Shown here: positions 33,722 to 34,238 of the stretch, piece after piece
How the letters are laid out: the number at the start of each line of letters is the position of its first letter
Position numbering within the stretch: position 1 is the first letter of the stretch
DNA from: an uncultured Erysipelotrichaceae bacterium
Lineage (GTDB): Bacteria > Bacillota_I > Bacilli_A > RFN20 > CAG-826
Assembly: GCA_900314585.1 (NCBI GenBank)
Contig: OMVV01000009.1
Coordinates: forward strand, 1 to 34,238
Length of the DNA: 34,238 bases
Direction: 5' to 3'
Position numbers and translations under genes: made by a program
The notes under the pieces: model-generated
Databases searched by the model: none
What the model saw: only the letters and a program-made list of their open reading frames with translations
What the model was told of the DNA's origin: nothing

Positions 33722-34238
33722 TTATTTTTTAGCTTTCATAGCCTCGAAAATCTTTTGAGGAGTAATTGGGAGAGAATGGACTCTCACTCCAAAGGCGTTA
33801 TACACCGCATTACATAAAACAGCTGGAGGTGTATCAATACCAATTTCACCGACAGATTTCGCACCAAATGGGCCGGTTGGCTCATATGAATCAGCGAATT
33901 CAGTAACGAGTTCACCAACTTCTTTCACGGTTGGTACGTGATATGTGTCAAACGTGCAGGAGATGAGTTTTCCTTTAGGGGCGTATAAAACTTCTTCGCT
34001 AGAAGCCATACCATAACCTTGGACGATACCGCCTTCAACTTGGCCTTTAGCAAGCATTGGGTTGATGGTTGTGCCACAATCAGTAACTGTGACATATTTA
34101 ACCATCTTATATTCATAAGTTTCGGTATCGAATTCGAATTCACCAAAGGCCGCCATGAATGGAGGTGGCGAAACATGACCATGGAATGATTCGGTGACAG
34201 CGATTTGTCTGGTGTCGTTATTATATAAACGGCCAGTT
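33722..34238 (-). CDS. xdhD: Second molybdenum hydroxylase large subunit, C-terminal part (cut by window edge)
   Basis: The frame is open from the stop at 33722 to the last base, 34237, giving 171 residues; the N-terminal 500 or more lie outside. It has the family's C-terminal features: FGEFEFDTETYEYKMVKYVTV-like strand, DCGTTINPMLAKGQVEGG and GAKSVGEIGID with the catalytic Glu. It differs from the complete large subunit at 27917-30016 and lacks adjacent [2Fe-2S]/FAD genes in the window. By neighbours (hyuA, ssnA) it is most like XdhD; the symbol is from context. Confidence 0.85.
   Translation of the reverse strand, partial: TGRLYNNDTRQIAVTESFHGHVSPPPFMAAFGEFEFDTETYEYKMVKYVTVTDCGTTINPMLAKGQVEGGIVQGYGMASSEEVLYAPKGKLISCTFDTYHVPTVKEVGELVTEFADSYEPTGPFGAKSVGEIGIDTPPAVLCNAVYNAFGVRVHSLPITPQKIFEAMKAKK

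Noticed and set aside
1-34238. Use of UGA as Trp (mycoplasma code) or as selenocysteine
   Set aside because: Trp is coded by TGG throughout, TGA serves as a stop (e.g. FAD-subunit gene), and no gene needs an internal UGA to be full length.
1-34238. tRNA genes, CRISPR arrays, insertion sequences
   Set aside because: I saw no cloverleaf with conserved arms, no regularly spaced repeats and no transposase-like frame.

Overview
This window looks like chromosomal DNA from a low-G+C, anaerobic Bacillota lineage in or near the Bacilli, possibly a gut Erysipelotrichia/RF39/Mollicutes-related group. The evidence is the B. subtilis-like order around rpoBC (cysS-rlmB-sigH-like-rpmG-secE-nusG-rplKAJL-ybxB-rpoB-rpoC), AT-rich codon use, strong AGGAGG ribosome binding sites, a Mollicutes-like Asn at the rifampicin-site His of RpoB, and oxygen-sensitive enzymes. 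UGA acts as a stop, so this is not the mycoplasma code. All recognised protein genes are on the minus strand, so transcription runs from high to low coordinates.

Layout from right to left along transcription. (1) About 34238-21757 is a tightly packed catabolic operon: xanthine-dehydrogenase-type large subunit (cut by the window edge), hyuA-type dihydropyrimidinase/hydantoinase, ssnA aminohydrolase, a PreA-like dihydroorotate dehydrogenase/ferredoxin protein, a complete three-subunit molybdenum hydroxylase, a threonine synthase-like PLP enzyme, a second fold-type-II PLP enzyme, ygeY peptidase and ygeW transcarbamylase, closed by a terminator. This matches the anaerobic uric acid/purine degradation cluster known from E. 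coli and gut anaerobes, with local differences: no YgfK or canonical YgeX is visible. (2) 21672-20464 is a [4Fe-4S] L-serine dehydratase with its own promoter, which could feed purine-derived serine to pyruvate. (3) 20442-16883 holds cysS, rlmB, a SigH-position sigma factor and an Mrp/NBP35 ATPase, followed by a lipoprotein gene. (4) 15982-15499 is a gap that holds a candidate type I toxin-antitoxin locus: a 29-residue hydrophobic ORF facing a short plus-strand RNA unit. (5) 15498-14505 holds rpmG, secE and nusG. (6) 14412-11557 is an inserted metal-resistance unit (Cys-rich ArsR/CadC regulator plus Zn/Cd/Pb ATPase) and an orphan RelB/DinJ antitoxin. (7) 11324-1077 is the ribosomal protein/RNA polymerase operon with an L10 leader. 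(8) The left end holds a small unknown gene preceded by two tandem LacI/CcpA-type operators, and a partial membrane protein.

The genes suggest a purine-fermenting anaerobe: molybdenum hydroxylases activate the purine, amidohydrolases open the rings, and PLP enzymes, peptidase and transcarbamylase release ammonia, carbamoyl groups and C2/C3 units. Three promoters (cadC, sdaA, cysS) place TATAAT only 6-9 nt before the ATG, which predicts leaderless or nearly leaderless transcripts.
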